Assembly (NCBI GenBank): GCA_900759455.1
Contig: CAAEVI010000074.1
Coordinates: 1 to 7,294, forward strand
Direction of reading: 5' to 3'
Length of the DNA: 7,294 nt
DNA from: Erysipelotrichaceae bacterium
Lineage (GTDB): Bacteria > Bacillota_I > Bacilli_A > Erysipelotrichales > Erysipelotrichaceae
Of the stretch, positions 6,121-7,294 are shown piece by piece. The position numbers and the translations under genes were made by a program. Under the pieces are notes generated by a model. It saw only the letters and a program-made list of their open reading frames with translations, made no database searches and was not told where the DNA came from. Within the stretch, counting starts at the first letter, position 1. Every line of letters starts with the position of its first letter.

Positions 6121-6284
6121 TCTAATAGCGCCTCTTCATAAAACTTATGAAGGAGTGCTGCAAGTATTTCCTGCAGCCCCAGGATCATGCCCGCCGGCAT
6201 TTCACCTTCGGCAATGGTTACCTTTCTGTATCCTCACAGCCCGCCGGCTCCGATACATACTCTGATACATTGCTGCCTCTAAAC
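6121..6284 (-). promoter_or_regulatory. Lysine riboswitch (L-box) aptamer
   Basis: The minus-strand RNA shows the conserved lysine-aptamer blocks in order. AGAGGCAGC is at 6280-6272, then AGAGTATG. The P2 arms TGTATC and GATACA follow, then GAAAGG and GCCGAAG (6212-6206). Next come the P3 hairpin with loop GCCGGCGGGC, CTGGGG, and the P4 hairpin GCTGCA/TGCAGC followed by CACT. Last are the P5 hairpin CTTCATA/TATGAAG and AGAGGCGCT. The order and many bases match the lysC leaders of Bacillus subtilis and Thermotoga maritima from memory. Known lysine riboswitches turn off lysine synthesis or uptake genes when lysine binds. Here the aptamer precedes an intrinsic terminator and an ABC amino-acid importer, fitting transcriptional control of lysine uptake. 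The outermost stem P1 is poor by eye, so the exact 5' and 3' limits are uncertain. Confidence 0.85.
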
Positions 6285-6300
6285 TCTTATCGTATGTTTT

Positions 6301-6328
6301 ATTATACCTTATACTTTTTCTTTGTCAA
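6301..6328 (-). promoter_or_regulatory. Promoter of the lysine importer operon
   Basis: On the minus strand a perfect TTGACA (6323-6328) and a perfect TATAAT (6301-6306) are separated by 16 nt. Transcription would start near 6294, about 10 nt before the riboswitch core. Both boxes are consensus, so basal strength should be high and control left to the riboswitch. Confidence 0.9.
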
Positions 6329-6343
6329 CCTGTCCTCATCATT

Positions 6344-6643
6344 TTATTGCTTCTTTCCCTTCAAAGAATAGTCTTTTTTGGCTAATTTGTGGATTCCATA
6401 CAAAAATGCCGCCAAAAGGATCACTCCGTCCAGTGCCGCAACCGCACACGCAATGGGATCACAGCACTGCAGCCTGTCACTGAGATACTGCAGATCATTC
6501 GGCGCATAACCTTTGTCACAGGGGCGCAGGGCACGGCAACAGAAGAAAACTGCATTGATCATGTAAATAACAAAAGCAATGCTTATCACTAAACTTTTCC
6601 TGATTTCCGGCTCTTCCAGCATTTTTTTCCACTTTGGTTTCAT
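6344..6643 (-). CDS. Small two-helix membrane protein with six cysteines, function unknown
   Basis: I do not recognise this protein of about 99 residues. It has a basic N terminus (KPKWKK), a membrane segment at about 17-35, a loop of about 30 residues, a second segment at about 62-83 containing D72, and a basic C-terminal tail. By the positive-inside rule both ends are cytoplasmic and the loop is outside. Six cysteines cluster at the loop and its membrane edges: C35, C36, C42, C60, C61 and C66, with 'CCDPIAC' as the second cluster. They could form disulfides or bind metal (inference). The start is uncertain: the frame opens at a TTG (6706) inside the preceding terminator's T-run. ATG 6643 lacks a clear ribosome binding site; ATG 6622 has a weak GTGGA before it. 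It ends 16 nt before the -35 box of the lysine operon with no terminator between. Confidence 0.6.
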   Translation of the reverse strand: MKPKWKKMLEEPEIRKSLVISIAFVIYMINAVFFCCRALRPCDKGYAPNDLQYLSDRLQCCDPIACAVAALDGVILLAAFLYGIHKLAKKDYSLKGKKQ

Positions 6644-6703
6644 AATAACAGTATGAGCCGTACGCGGCGTTTCATGATGGAACAAAGATATGTAAAAAAT
6701 AAC

Positions 6704-6752
6704 CAAAAAAAAGCTTTTGCCTGCCCTGTTTTCCCAGGGACAGGCGAAAGCT
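6704..6752 (-). terminator. Intrinsic terminator of htpG
   Basis: On the minus strand AGCTTTCGCCTG pairs with CAGGCAAAAGCT (12 pairs, one G-U) across 6752-6712, with CCCTG/CAGGG extending the stem, followed by about eight T. It begins 6 nt after the htpG stop, so the small membrane protein gene beyond it should have its own promoter. Confidence 0.93.
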
Positions 6753-6758
6753 CATTTA

Positions 6759-7294
6759 TTATTTTGCCGCTTTGACCATGAAGTCACAGACTTTTCTTGA
6801 ATATTCCATCGGATCTTCCACCGGGAATCCTTCGATCAGCATTGCCTGCGTATAAAGTACATCGGCATATTCTTTCACTGCTTCTTTGTCATTTGCATAC
6901 ACTTTCTGCAAAGCGGCAAAGATCGGATGGTTCGGATTGATTTCCAGGATACGGGTCGCTTTCATTCCATACGGATTGCCTTCCGGCATCGCAGAAAGGA
7001 CTTTTTCCATCTCAAAAGACATACCTTCATCACTGGACATGCAGACCGGATCATCGACCAGACGTGTGGAGATCTTGACATCCTGCACTTTATCCTTCAA
7101 TGCTTCCTTGATGTCTTCCAGCATGTCCTTGTTCTCTTCGGCCTTCTGTTCGACTTCCTTCTTTTCTTCTTCGCTTGCCAGATCCAGGTCACCCTGAGAA
7201 ATGTTCTTGAACTGTTTTTCCTTGTAATTGCCAAGTGCCTGCAGCGCAAACTCATCCACATTATCCGTCAGGTACAAAATTTCATATTCTTTTG
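6759..7294 (-). CDS. htpG: HtpG (Hsp90-type chaperone), C-terminal part
   Basis: C-terminal 177 or so residues of the bacterial Hsp90 chaperone; the start lies beyond the right edge of the window and the frame is open to the last base. Recognisable blocks are 'YLTDNVDEF' near the visible beginning (end of the middle domain), a charged Lys/Glu-rich segment, 'TRLVDDPVCMSSDEGMS', and 'ATRILEINPNHPIF' in the C-terminal dimerisation domain. HtpG is a cytoplasmic ATP-dependent chaperone that remodels client proteins; the ATPase domain is not in this window. There is no frameshift in the visible part, and a strong terminator follows directly. An internal TTG at 7277 should not be taken as a start. 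The identification is secure. Confidence 0.95.
   Translation of the reverse strand, partial: KEYEILYLTDNVDEFALQALGNYKEKQFKNISQGDLDLASEEEKKEVEQKAEENKDMLEDIKEALKDKVQDVKISTRLVDDPVCMSSDEGMSFEMEKVLSAMPEGNPYGMKATRILEINPNHPIFAALQKVYANDKEAVKEYADVLYTQAMLIEGFPVEDPMEYSRKVCDFMVKAAK

Noticed and set aside
6121..6284. Glycine, cobalamin or FMN riboswitch instead of lysine
   Set aside because: GCCGAAG and GGTGAAAT look a little like parts of those classes, but their other conserved blocks are missing, while the whole set and order of lysine-aptamer blocks is present.
6644..6704. Promoter for the six-cysteine membrane protein
   Set aside because: TTTACA and TTGTTC occur on the minus strand but without a -10 box at 16-18 nt.
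1..7294. Mobile element, CRISPR array or tRNA/rRNA genes
   Set aside because: No transposase or integrase frames, no regularly spaced repeats, no flanking duplications and no tRNA-like folds were found.

Overview
The window comes from a low- to mid-GC Firmicute. Strong AGGAGG-type ribosome binding sites, hairpin-plus-U terminators, a lysine riboswitch, a YolD-like protein and a YugP-type protease all point that way. The gut lineage Erysipelotrichia is a guess from overall flavour; nothing seen here proves it. No mobile element, CRISPR array, tRNA or rRNA gene is visible. Except for the first gene, everything is on the minus strand.

Layout, left to right. (1) A plus-strand YolD-like gene (90-431), probably the tail of a translesion-polymerase operon cut off by the window edge. 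It meets the minus-strand genes at a shared bidirectional terminator (433-476). (2) A three-gene minus-strand operon, transcribed from a good promoter at 2963-2991: a six-segment membrane protein of the DUF2238/YjdF kind (2205-2858), a YrbG-type calcium/sodium antiporter (1240-2163) and a YugP-type membrane zinc metallopeptidase (490-1194). It ends at the shared terminator. (3) A monocistronic small cupin gene (3121-3540) with its own terminator. (4) An amino-acid ABC importer operon: lipoprotein binding protein (5220-6044), permease (4468-5190) and ATPase (3700-4452), ending at a strong terminator (3664-3691). (5) A short two-helix, six-cysteine membrane protein (6344-6643) of unknown function. 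(6) The C-terminal third of HtpG (6759-7294), followed by its terminator.

The most informative non-coding element is the 250-nt leader of the ABC operon. A near-consensus promoter (TTGACA, 16 nt, TATAAT) is followed by an RNA with the conserved blocks of the lysine (L-box) riboswitch in the right order, then by an intrinsic terminator and an 8-nt antiterminator pairing, just ahead of the binding-protein gene. Combined with the gene content, this makes the transporter a lysine importer (LysXY-like) that is switched off when lysine is plentiful. The two apical loops of this aptamer carry the same 10-nt sequence, whose core GCCGGC is self-complementary, so the expected loop-loop kissing contact could form from two identical palindromes. 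I saw no wholly new system; the leader RNA and the cysteine-rich small membrane protein deserve the closest look.
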